From Candidatus Nealsoniibacteriota bacterium (lineage in GTDB: Bacteria; Patescibacteriota; Minisyncoccia; Minisyncoccales; PWPS01), in the NCBI GenBank assembly GCA_003560665.1, contig PWKK01000030.1, forward strand, positions 1 through 38,754: a stretch of 38,754 nt of DNA, given 5' to 3'. Both the position numbers and the translations under genes were made by a program. Of the stretch, positions 1 to 8,431 are shown one piece after another. The notes below the pieces were generated by a model. That model was not told the DNA's origin, searched no databases, and worked only from the letters and a program-made list of their open reading frames with translations. The stretch's first letter is position 1; each line of letters begins with the position of its first letter.

Positions 1-163
1 AACTTATTTTCCAGTGACTATCTTTTCCAGTAAGTGAACATTTGTGGTGCTCGTACAGTGTTTCACAATTAGGACATCCGTAAAGCCACACTCCCGAACT
101 CCACTCAGACATCCCACAAAAGAAAACTTCCTTTCCACATTTTGGGCAGAATTTTATTACCAT
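1..163 (-). CDS. Small zinc-ribbon protein, truncated at the window edge (MVIKFCPKCGKEVFFCGMSEWSSGVWLYGCPNCETLYEHHKCSLTGKDSHWKIS...)
   Basis: Manual translation of the minus strand; ATG at 163, SD-like GGAGGG upstream, two CxxC pairs; absent from the ORF track because it is short. Confidence 0.7.
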   Translation of the reverse strand, partial: MVIKFCPKCGKEVFFCGMSEWSSGVWLYGCPNCETLYEHHKCSLTGKDSHWKIS

Positions 164-319
164 TACCCTTTTTCCCTCCTTTCAGACGATTAAGTTTAAT
201 ATCTTTCGATAAAAAAGAACTTTCAGGTACCCTCCTTTCAACATTCTGTGGCATAGAAAATCTGCTCGCAAATTTATCAAGAAAAAACTCCTTGTGAGAA
301 GGTTAAGTACCCACAAAGA

Positions 320-3043
320 TTAGTTGTTGACACACATTTTTTGCTTTTTCTTTGTTTTTTTGTTTGTTCCTTCAAAGACGATTTCACCGTCCTTCGCTTT
401 TACCGTCACTCTTCCTCCTTTTTCCACTTCTCCGGAGATGATTTCCAGCGCCAAAGGATTAAGTATCTTTTTTTGAATTATCCTTTTCATCGGACGAGCT
501 CCTTTTTCTCTGTCAAAACCTTCTTTTGCAAGTAAGTCTTTGGCAGATTTTTGAAAAGTGACCGTTATATCATTATTCTCCTTCATTCTCTTGACTACTT
601 TTTGCAACTCTAAGTCAACGATTTTGTTGATATCTTCCGTGGTCAGGTGATTAAAGACAATAATATCATCTATTCTGTTGATAAATTCGGGGCGAAAGGT
701 GTTTTTCAGTGCCTCGGTAACCTTTTCTTTCAACGATTCTCTTACATTGTCTTCTTTCTTTTCTTCAAAACCGATTGCTTCTATTTCCGTAATATACTCC
801 GACCCCACATTAGAAGTCATGATAATAATCGTATTTTTAAAGGAAACTTTTCTTCCTTTTGAGTCACTGAGGATCCCGTCTTCGAGCACTTGAAGCAAGA
901 TGTTAAACACATCCGGATGAGCTTTTTCAATTTCATCGATAAGAATTACGCTGTAAGGTCTTCTTCGTACCGCTTCGCTTAGCTGCCCTGAATCTTCATG
1001 ACCGATATATCCAGGGGGAGCTCCGATCATCTTGGAAACAGCGTGCTTTTCCATATACTCGGACATATCTACACGGATAAGAGAGTCTTCACTGCTAAAG
1101 AGAAACTCTGCCAATGCGCGAGCGGTTTCCGTTTTTCCTACCCCTGTCGGACCAAGAAAAAGAAAAGAACCAAGTGGTTTTGCTTCATCGGAAACTCCTG
1201 CACGAGAACGGCGAATAGCGTGGGAGATGGCCGATATTGCTTCTCCTTGCCCGATAACACGGCCGGAAACAATACTTTCCATCTTTTTTAGCTTTTTCGC
1301 CTCTTCTTCCAACAAGTTAGTTACCGGTATCCCCGTCCATCGAGAAACAACATTAGCCACATCTTCTCTGGCAACCGTCTCTTTGACAACTGCTTTTTTC
1401 TTCTGCAGGTTTTTGAGTTTTTTCTCTTCTGACTTCAATTCCTTTGTAAGTTCCGGTATCTTTCCGTATTTTATCTCCGCTACTCTTTGTAAATCGGCTT
1501 CTTGTCCGGCTCTCTCCGATTCGTATCGAAGGGCATCTATCTCGTTCTTGATTTTCTTTATGCTCAAAATAGTTTCCTTTTCCGCACTCCATCTTGCTTC
1601 AAGCTCCTCCGCTTTTTCTTTTAAATCGGCAAGTTGTCTTGAAATAACTCTCTTTCTCTTTTCCGACTCTTCCGTGCTACTACTCTTTAAAGATTCCATC
1701 TCTATTTCAAAGTCCTGAATTTCTTTCTTCAAGTCTTCCAATTTCGTCGGTTGTGATTCCACTTCTAGTCGCAAAGAACTCATCGCTTCATCCATCAGAT
1801 CCACCGCTTTGTCGGGAAGAAAACGATCGGTAATGTATCTTGCCGAAAGTTCAACAGAAGCTTTAATTGCCGAGTCCTCAATTTTCACTCCGTGGTGCAT
1901 CTCGTACTTTTCTTTGATCCCTCTCAATATCATTGTCGTTTCTTCTTCGGTCGGCTCTGAAACGGTAATCGGTTGAAACCTTCTTTCAAGTGCAGGATCT
2001 CTTTCGATATACTTTTGGTACTCTTTAAGCGTAGTTGCCCCAATAGCACGAAGCTCTCCTCTGGCAAGGTCCGGTTTCAGGAGGTTAGAGGCGTCAATAG
2101 AGCCTTCCGCCGCTCCCGCACCGATAATGGTGTGTAGTTCATCGATAAAAAGGATGTACTTCCCCTCTTTGCCCTTTATTTCTTTAAGAAGGGCTTTTAT
2201 CCTGTTTTCAAACTCTCCCCTGTACCTCGTTCCGGCGACAAGAGATCCGATATCCAAACTTATTACTTCCTTGTCTTTCAAGCTTTCGGGAACATCCTTT
2301 TTGGCAATTCTTTGTGCAAGTCCTTCAATTACCGCTGTTTTTCCCGTTCCTGCTTCTCCGATAAGCACCGGATTGTTTTTTGTTCGCCTTGAAAGGACCT
2401 GCATTAAGCGCCTCATCTCTTTTTTTCTTCCGATAACGGGGTCTATTTTCCCTTGACGGGCCATTTCGGTAAGATTGTTCGTGTACTTCTCGATAACTTG
2501 TATTTTTGACTCCGGGTGAGGGTCGGTAATCTTTTGATTTCCACGGATATCACTAAGCACAATCTTTGCTTTTTCGTAATCCAGCTTATCGACATCCATC
2601 GGGTCGGGACCTCCTTTTCCGGGAGGAAGAAAACTGGCCGTCTCGAGTATATCCCTTGCTCGTGCATCAATCTGGAGAAGAGAAAGGAAAAGATGCTCTA
2701 CTGAAATAAACTTGTCTCCCATTTTCTTTGCCTCATCATCTGCAAACTGAAGTGCTTTTGCTATCTCTTGTGAAAGATAAAACTGACCTCCCTTTGGAGA
2801 ATCAACATCGGGTACTTTTGGGAGTGCTTTCATAGAACGCTCTGTTCTTTTTTTCAACATCTCAACATTAACTCCTATTCTCTTTAAGAGGCTTAAAACA
2901 ATGCTTTCTTCCTGAATCAGAAGAGCAAACAAAAGATGGAGAGGATCTATCTGCTGATTCCTTTTTCTGTGCGCAATCTTCTGCGAATTAACAATCGCCT
3001 GCTGGGCTTTGTGTGTAAAATTTGCACCTGGTACTGTTGGCAT
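320..3043 (-). CDS. clpB: ATP-dependent chaperone ClpB (Clp_N repeats, two AAA+ modules, coiled-coil middle domain)
   Basis: 907 aa; Walker A motifs GEAGTGKT and GPTGVGKT, long middle domain, C-terminal ClpB-D2 region (RPEFINRIDDIIVF). Confidence 0.95.
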   Translation of the reverse strand: MPTVPGANFTHKAQQAIVNSQKIAHRKRNQQIDPLHLLFALLIQEESIVLSLLKRIGVNVEMLKKRTERSMKALPKVPDVDSPKGGQFYLSQEIAKALQFADDEAKKMGDKFISVEHLFLSLLQIDARARDILETASFLPPGKGGPDPMDVDKLDYEKAKIVLSDIRGNQKITDPHPESKIQVIEKYTNNLTEMARQGKIDPVIGRKKEMRRLMQVLSRRTKNNPVLIGEAGTGKTAVIEGLAQRIAKKDVPESLKDKEVISLDIGSLVAGTRYRGEFENRIKALLKEIKGKEGKYILFIDELHTIIGAGAAEGSIDASNLLKPDLARGELRAIGATTLKEYQKYIERDPALERRFQPITVSEPTEEETTMILRGIKEKYEMHHGVKIEDSAIKASVELSARYITDRFLPDKAVDLMDEAMSSLRLEVESQPTKLEDLKKEIQDFEIEMESLKSSSTEESEKRKRVISRQLADLKEKAEELEARWSAEKETILSIKKIKNEIDALRYESERAGQEADLQRVAEIKYGKIPELTKELKSEEKKLKNLQKKKAVVKETVAREDVANVVSRWTGIPVTNLLEEEAKKLKKMESIVSGRVIGQGEAISAISHAIRRSRAGVSDEAKPLGSFLFLGPTGVGKTETARALAEFLFSSEDSLIRVDMSEYMEKHAVSKMIGAPPGYIGHEDSGQLSEAVRRRPYSVILIDEIEKAHPDVFNILLQVLEDGILSDSKGRKVSFKNTIIIMTSNVGSEYITEIEAIGFEEKKEDNVRESLKEKVTEALKNTFRPEFINRIDDIIVFNHLTTEDINKIVDLELQKVVKRMKENNDITVTFQKSAKDLLAKEGFDREKGARPMKRIIQKKILNPLALEIISGEVEKGGRVTVKAKDGEIVFEGTNKKTKKKQKMCVNN

Positions 3044-3085
3044 AATTATAGAATTTACCTTTAAATAATCTTTTCTCAGATTATC

Positions 3086-3114
3086 ATCATATCAGTTTTT
3101 CTTTTGGAAATCAA
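3086..3114 (-). promoter_or_regulatory. Predicted sigma70-type promoter for clpB (TTGATT-N17-TATGAT)
   Basis: -35 at 3114..3109 and -10 at 3091..3086 on the minus strand, 17-nt spacer, upstream of the clpB start at 3043. Confidence 0.5.
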
Positions 3115-3117
3115 GAA

Positions 3118-3134
3118 CGGCCGAAAAACGGCCG
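3118..3134 (-). terminator. GC-rich hairpin CGGCCG-TTTTT-CGGCCG, candidate terminator of the upstream transcript
   Basis: Perfect 6-bp stem with a 5-nt loop; the following minus-strand sequence TTCTTGATTT is only moderately U-rich. Confidence 0.5.
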
Positions 3135-3280
3135 AAAAAAAGAGGGGAACAAGATAAAAGGAGTGTTAAGCATTAGCGAGGTGCTTTAACAAAACTCGAT
3201 CCCCCCTAGACAGTGCTCTGTCTTTATTGTTCTTCCTCGCTGAATCGCTGAGGAAAACTAGTGTGCAAAACCAACTTCTG
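3118..3280 (-). ncRNA. Candidate structured small RNA (~160 nt) between htrA and clpB
   Basis: Consensus-like promoter just upstream, terminator-like hairpin at the 3' end, no long ORF, nested hairpins and a possible 7-bp pseudoknot (see findings). Confidence 0.5.
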
Positions 3281-3285
3281 CCTTA

Positions 3286-3314
3286 TTTATATCTTATTTT
3301 ATAATTTTTGTCAA
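3286..3314 (-). promoter_or_regulatory. Predicted sigma70 promoter TTGACA-N17-TATAAA
   Basis: -35 at 3314..3309 and -10 at 3291..3286 on the minus strand, just downstream of the htrA stop. Confidence 0.65.
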
Positions 3315-3331
3315 TAGTAACCGTCAGCGGA

Positions 3332-4486
3332 TCACTCTATTTCTCCAAGAGTTGCTTTTACGTTCATCTCTCTTTCTCCTCGTAAAATTTTAAGTTCTAC
3401 CTCGTCTTGTGGGTTGTAACGGGTAATAATCCTCGCCAAAGAGTTTTCCACGGTAATTTTTTCTCCTTCAAGCTCCAAAATAATATCTCCTTCCTTTATT
3501 CCTGCCCTTTCCGCCGCTGAATCGGGTACAACCGCGCCCTCCCCCTCCACTCCGGAAGAAACCATTGCTCCGTAGTCTACAGGCAAGTTTTCTTTTTTTT
3601 GTATCTCCTCGTTAACAATCAAGTAATGGACACCCAAAAAGGGATAGACAATTCTACCGTTTTCCATCGCACCTTTGATAGCTCTCTCTGCTCTGTTGAT
3701 CGGAATAGCAAAACCGATTCCTTCGGCATACATCATCGTCGCCGTGTTAATCCCGATAACCTCTCCTTTAATGTTTAACAAAGGGCCTCCAGAGTTTCCA
3801 AAGTTAATTGCAGCATCAGTCTGAAGGACATCATCGAGAACTTCCACCGTATACCCCCCTCTCGCCACTATTCTTCTTCCCGTTCCGGAGATAACTCCCG
3901 TAGAAACGGTATTTTGAAACTCCCCTAACGCGTTCCCGATAGCAATCGCCGTTTGCCCGAGACGAACCGTATCGGAGTCTCCTATTCTTACAGTGGGAAA
4001 TTCGTCTCCTTCTATTTTTAAAACCGCTATATCCTGCATCGGATCTCTGGCCAAAACCTCCGCTTCAAACTTTTCTCCACCGGAAAGAAAAACAGTATAA
4101 TCCGCATTCTCGTCTTTTACTACGTGTTTGTTGGTTAGAATAAGGCCGTCTTCAGAGATGATAAACCCTGTTCCCTCTTCTGTTTCCTCTCTTTCGCGTG
4201 TTTCCGGCTCCCCTTCAAAAAAGAAAAGACCGCCGCGAGGAAATTCCAGATACTCAACATGCTTAGAGACAACGACGTTCACCACTGCAGGAATATTCTC
4301 TTCAACGACTTCTATAACCCTTTTTTCGTGCTCGAGAAAAGGTTCATATACTTCTTTCTCTTTTTCCACTTCTTCTCCGCTTTTTTGAAAAAAGGCAAAA
4401 TCATCACCACCGATAAACATTCCGACAAACAAAAAAGCCAGAAGAACGAAAAATGTTATTAAAGCACTTAAAATATTTTTTAACAT
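3332..4486 (-). CDS. HtrA/DegP-like trypsin-type serine protease with PDZ domain, N-terminal TM
   Basis: Motifs LTNKHVV (His), DIAVLKI (Asp) and NFGNSGGPLLN (Ser); C-terminal PDZ sequence AERAGIKEGDIILELEGEKI. Confidence 0.93.
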   Translation of the reverse strand: MLKNILSALITFFVLLAFLFVGMFIGGDDFAFFQKSGEEVEKEKEVYEPFLEHEKRVIEVVEENIPAVVNVVVSKHVEYLEFPRGGLFFFEGEPETREREETEEGTGFIISEDGLILTNKHVVKDENADYTVFLSGGEKFEAEVLARDPMQDIAVLKIEGDEFPTVRIGDSDTVRLGQTAIAIGNALGEFQNTVSTGVISGTGRRIVARGGYTVEVLDDVLQTDAAINFGNSGGPLLNIKGEVIGINTATMMYAEGIGFAIPINRAERAIKGAMENGRIVYPFLGVHYLIVNEEIQKKENLPVDYGAMVSSGVEGEGAVVPDSAAERAGIKEGDIILELEGEKITVENSLARIITRYNPQDEVELKILRGEREMNVKATLGEIE

Positions 4487-4501
4487 AGTGATTTCTTTTT
4501 A

Positions 4502-4876
4502 TCAAAAAAAAGAGATTCTTTCAAGGAGAAGAAGAATGTATGGTAAAATAATAATTACCGCCAAAATCACCGCGCCGATACTTGCGGTGAGCACCGCTCC
4601 CGCAGAGATGTCTTTCATTTTTCTCACTTCTTCGTTGTAATCGGGTCTTAAAATATCCAAAATACGTTCGATCTGAGAGTTTATCAGCTCCAAAGATAAC
4701 ACCAAAACAACAACGAGCACGAGAACGGCCCTTTCTAACGACTCAAATGGAAAGTAAAAAAGACAAAAAGTAACAAAGAGAGCAACAACAAACAAAATAC
4801 GAAAAGATTGCTCGATAAAGGCCTCTTTGATTCCCCTGAAAGCATTTCTAAATGCTCTAAATAATTTTCTAAGCAT
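4502..4876 (-). CDS. dgkA: Diacylglycerol/undecaprenol kinase family protein
   Basis: LELINSQIERILDIL...KDISAGAVLTASIGAVI matches the DgkA family pattern; 3 predicted TM helices. Confidence 0.88.
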   Translation of the reverse strand: MLRKLFRAFRNAFRGIKEAFIEQSFRILFVVALFVTFCLFYFPFESLERAVLVLVVVLVLSLELINSQIERILDILRPDYNEEVRKMKDISAGAVLTASIGAVILAVIIILPYILLLLERISFF

Positions 4877-4878
4877 AT

Positions 4879-6093
4879 TTATTCATATCGTAAAGCGTCT
4901 ACCGGTTCCATTTTTGCTGCCTGCTTTGCTGGGAAAAAACCAGAAAAACAGCCAACAAGGAAAGAAAACGCCAATCCAAACAAAACAAGCCAAATTGAAA
5001 TGTATGCTTCCAAATAAAACATTGTATCTGCTCCTGAAAGAACTGCTTCGGCCAAAAGAGCTAAAGCAATTCCTGACAAAACACCACCTATTCCACCGAT
5101 AAGACCGATAATTCCTGCTTCAAATAGAAAGATAGAAATTATGTGTTTCCTTTTCGCACCAACCGCCTTTAAGATACCGATCTCTTTGGTTCTTTCTTTC
5201 ACCGAAGTATACATGGTGTTCATAATCCCGATACCTCCCACAATTATGGCAATGCTAGCAAAAGCAATTACTGCGGCCTGAAGCACGCCCATAATACTCT
5301 CCACCATATCGGTTACTGTTTCACTGGTCATTACGGTAAAAGAGGCTTTTTCTTCATCCCTTCTTCTTATTGCCGAATCTTCAAGCTCAAACTCGATGTT
5401 TGCGACTACGCTATCGGGATCGTAACCATCTTTTATTTTTACCAGCGCAACCGGTGTTCCCTCTCTTTTTCCCGTAATACTTCTGTAATCTTCCAAATCC
5501 ATGGCAAAGGCTAAGTCGTCTTCTCTGTTTCCCAAGGAACGTAAAACTCCGGTAACTGTAAACTTTTTCCCTTTTATTGTAACACTGTCTCCAGGGAAAA
5601 GTTCTGGAAAAACATTTCGCGGAACCAGATTACCAACCATTATTTCTCTTCTCCCGGATCTTGGATAATCTCCATCAATAACCTCCCAACCCATATCATA
5701 CCTCAAAACATTAAGCCCTTGATTAAAATCAAGTCCGTAAATCATAACCGTTTCTGTTTGCTGGAAGTGCCTGGCGATTGCAACTGAAAAAGGCATCTCT
5801 ATTACCATATCAACTCCTTCTGCTCTTTTTATTGCTTCAATATCTCGGTTATCCAGTTCCGCCCCCCCCATCATCGATGTCACCATATCAGAAACATCTC
5901 CAGGAACAACTACAATCATATCTCCTCCCATCATCTGTAGTTCGTTCATCACGGATTGCTTAAGACCCTCGCTCAAGGAAAGCAGGGTAATCACCAAAAA
6001 AATCCCAATCACGATACCTAAAATCGTCAGCCAGCTCCGCAAAGAGCGAGATCTAAGATTTTTTAAAGCTATTTTAAAATACTCACTGGTCAT
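4879..6093 (-). CDS. MacB/FtsX-type ABC transporter permease
   Basis: N-terminal LRSRSLRSWLTILGIVIGIFLVI, MacB periplasmic core, C-terminal FtsX domain (ERTKEIGILKAVGAKRKHI). Confidence 0.93.
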   Translation of the reverse strand: MTSEYFKIALKNLRSRSLRSWLTILGIVIGIFLVITLLSLSEGLKQSVMNELQMMGGDMIVVVPGDVSDMVTSMMGGAELDNRDIEAIKRAEGVDMVIEMPFSVAIARHFQQTETVMIYGLDFNQGLNVLRYDMGWEVIDGDYPRSGRREIMVGNLVPRNVFPELFPGDSVTIKGKKFTVTGVLRSLGNREDDLAFAMDLEDYRSITGKREGTPVALVKIKDGYDPDSVVANIEFELEDSAIRRRDEEKASFTVMTSETVTDMVESIMGVLQAAVIAFASIAIIVGGIGIMNTMYTSVKERTKEIGILKAVGAKRKHIISIFLFEAGIIGLIGGIGGVLSGIALALLAEAVLSGADTMFYLEAYISIWLVLFGLAFSFLVGCFSGFFPAKQAAKMEPVDALRYE

Positions 6094-6757
6094 TTATCTC
6101 TCCATCTTTTATTTTTATAACCCTGTTAGAAAACTTTTGAAGATCTGTGTCGTGCGTAACAACAATCACTGTCCTCCCTTCTTTGTTCAAATCAGTTAGA
6201 ATATCCATAATCACCTTACCGGTTTTTGAATCAACATTTCCAGTTGGTTCATCGGCAACAATTATTTCCGGGTGATTGACCAAACTACGTGCAATAGCAA
6301 CTCTTTGTCTTTCTCCTCCCGAAAGCTCTGCTGGACGATGATGCATCCTTTTTTCAAGACCAACAGAGGATAAAAGATCCTTTGCTCTTTTTTCTCTCGT
6401 TTCTTTGTCTACTCCTTGAAAAATAGTAGGAAGAATAACGTTTTCTAACGCTGATAGATGAGTTAAAAGATTAAACTGCTGAAAAACGAATCCTATCTTT
6501 TTCCCTCTCACCGCGGCAAGTTGGTCTTCCGAAAAATTAGAAATATCTTTTCCTTCAAGAATAATCTTTCCTTTGCTTGGTATATCTAAACAACTCACCA
6601 TGTTTAAAAGAGTGGATTTTCCAGAGCCACTGGGCCCAAGAATAAGAGTAAAATCTTTTTTTAATATCTCTAGATTAATTCCTTTCAAGACTTCCAGCTT
6701 TATCTCTCCCAAGAAATACGTTTTCCAGACGTTTTGAAGTTCAATAATTTTTTTCAT
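6083..6757 (-). CDS. MacB/LolD-type ABC transporter ATP-binding protein
   Basis: GPSGSGKST, LSGGERQRVAIARSL, IIVADEPTGNVDSKTG; overlaps the permease start by 11 bp. Confidence 0.96.
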   Translation of the reverse strand: MKKIIELQNVWKTYFLGEIKLEVLKGINLEILKKDFTLILGPSGSGKSTLLNMVSCLDIPSKGKIILEGKDISNFSEDQLAAVRGKKIGFVFQQFNLLTHLSALENVILPTIFQGVDKETREKRAKDLLSSVGLEKRMHHRPAELSGGERQRVAIARSLVNHPEIIVADEPTGNVDSKTGKVIMDILTDLNKEGRTVIVVTHDTDLQKFSNRVIKIKDGEINDQ

Positions 6758-6760
6758 TTT

Positions 6761-8380
6761 TTAATCAGTAACAACTTTTTCTCCTTCCTCTACTCCAGAA
6801 ATAATCTCTATCATCCTCCCCTCACCGGTAATTCCTGTTTCTACTTCTTTCTCTACAATCTCTCCGTTTTCAAGTACGTTTACGAAATGCTTACCCTCTC
6901 TTCTTCTGACGGCTCTGTCCGGAAGAAAGAGTACGTTTTCTTTTTCATCTGTTTTTATGGTCACGTCCACCGTCATCTGTGGGAGAGTGTTTTCCGGGTA
7001 CTCGTCGAGCATGATCTTTATTGAGTAGTAAACAACTCCGTCCATAATCTTGCCGGTAGGATTAACAAAAACAACTTCTCCTACAAACTCTCTGCTGGGA
7101 AAGGCAACAAAAGAAGCTGTTACCTCATCTCCCACACTTATCTTGGAGATGTCTCCTTCGTAAATATCTACCGCTATCTGGATGTCTTCTTCGGGAGTGA
7201 CAACGGCAATCGGTGCCCCCGCTGATACCACCTCTCCGCTTCTTGCAAAAACATCGGAAACAGTTCCGGAAACAGGACTTCTTAGTGTCGCATCGCTTAT
7301 TCTGTTTAATAAAAGCTCTACCTTTGCTTTTGCCTGATCAACCGTTGCTTCTCTGATGCGCACATCTGCCGGTTCCGCGCCCGCCCGAACTCTTTCAAGC
7401 TCTCTTTTTGCTTGGTCAAGGTTTTTTTCCGCAGAAGAAACACTGTTTCTTGCAGATGTTATCTTCGTTCTTTCGGCCGTATCAGCCGAAGATATGCTTC
7501 CGATAAGAGAGGTTATCTCTCCCAAGGTCCCGTTTACCGCTGTCCTGTATTCACGAAGCAACTTTTTGTGTGCATCCGTAACCCTGTCTTCATAAAAATC
7601 GGAGTCGGCAACACTGATGATGTTATCTATTTCACGCACTATAGCTCTCAACTCTTCTTTTGTTTTCTCTAACGCCTCATCTTTCTCGGAAAAAGTAATC
7701 TCGCTCTTTATCGCCATATCCTTATGCTCCTCAATCCTTTCTGTGCTTCTCCTTATCGCATCCCGACTTCTTCTTCCGGAGGTGGTTTCGGAAACCACTA
7801 ATCCGGTAAAGTACGTCGACGCGATATCATCAACCCCCAACTTTACTTCTCTAACGGTGGAAAAAACTTCTCCCAGAGCGGTAGGAACGCCTTGATAGAC
7901 GGTTCTTAGCGCCTCTTGTGTGTTCTTTTTTTGATCTTCGAGGGCGTCTTCTGCAGAAGAAAGAGCGGTTTCTGCCGATCTTACCGCCGCCTCGGCAACC
8001 TCAACCTCTTCTTTTGTTGCTCCCGTAACCGTTCTTTCCAAAGATGCCTCCGCAGAAGAGAGGGCCGCCCGAGCTTCCCTTAAAGATAATTCTAAATCCC
8101 GCTTGTTCAGTGTGGCGATTACATCGCCCCTCTGCACAATCTCTCCTTCACTCTTTAAGATGTTTTCAATCCTTCCTCCTTCTTTAAAACTTACCTGTAC
8201 GTCGTCTCCTTTTTCCGTAGAACCAGTTTCAAAAATCTCTTGCACCAAGTCTCCTCGCTCCACTTCTATGTAATCGTGCTCCTGCTCACTGTTTCTAAAA
8301 AGCAGAAAGACTGTCACCGCCAAAACGGCAGTTCCGACAATAATGTAGTGACTCTTCTTCATTTTCATTTTCATTTTCAT
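6761..8380 (-). CDS. HlyD/MacA-like membrane fusion (adaptor) protein
   Basis: N-terminal TM, lipoyl-like halves, long coiled coil, barrel-sandwich region (LRSPVSGTVSDVFARSGEVVSAGAPIAVV). Confidence 0.88.
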   Translation of the reverse strand: MKMKMKMKKSHYIIVGTAVLAVTVFLLFRNSEQEHDYIEVERGDLVQEIFETGSTEKGDDVQVSFKEGGRIENILKSEGEIVQRGDVIATLNKRDLELSLREARAALSSAEASLERTVTGATKEEVEVAEAAVRSAETALSSAEDALEDQKKNTQEALRTVYQGVPTALGEVFSTVREVKLGVDDIASTYFTGLVVSETTSGRRSRDAIRRSTERIEEHKDMAIKSEITFSEKDEALEKTKEELRAIVREIDNIISVADSDFYEDRVTDAHKKLLREYRTAVNGTLGEITSLIGSISSADTAERTKITSARNSVSSAEKNLDQAKRELERVRAGAEPADVRIREATVDQAKAKVELLLNRISDATLRSPVSGTVSDVFARSGEVVSAGAPIAVVTPEEDIQIAVDIYEGDISKISVGDEVTASFVAFPSREFVGEVVFVNPTGKIMDGVVYYSIKIMLDEYPENTLPQMTVDVTIKTDEKENVLFLPDRAVRRREGKHFVNVLENGEIVEKEVETGITGEGRMIEIISGVEEGEKVVTD

Positions 8381-8431
8381 TTTTTTATTTTTTACCTCCT
8401 TTCATTATATATTTTTACACCGAAAAAACAA

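Noticed and set aside
164-319. 20-codon ORF MLKGGYLKVLFYRKILNLIV upstream of the zinc-ribbon gene, with a repeated GAAAGGAGGG
   Set aside because: Too short to support coding; the repeat may just be two SD-like purine stretches.
1032-1718. 228-aa plus-strand ORF opposite clpB
   Set aside because: Low-complexity Ser/Phe-rich translation antisense to a clear ClpB; typical shadow ORF of purine-rich minus-strand genes.
3161-3190. Possible CIRCE (HrcA) element upstream of clpB because of GAGTGTTAA and a 9-nt spaced inverted repeat
   Set aside because: The arms GTTAAGCA/TGCTTTAAC do not match TTAGCACTC-N9-GAGTGCTAA; better explained as an RNA hairpin.
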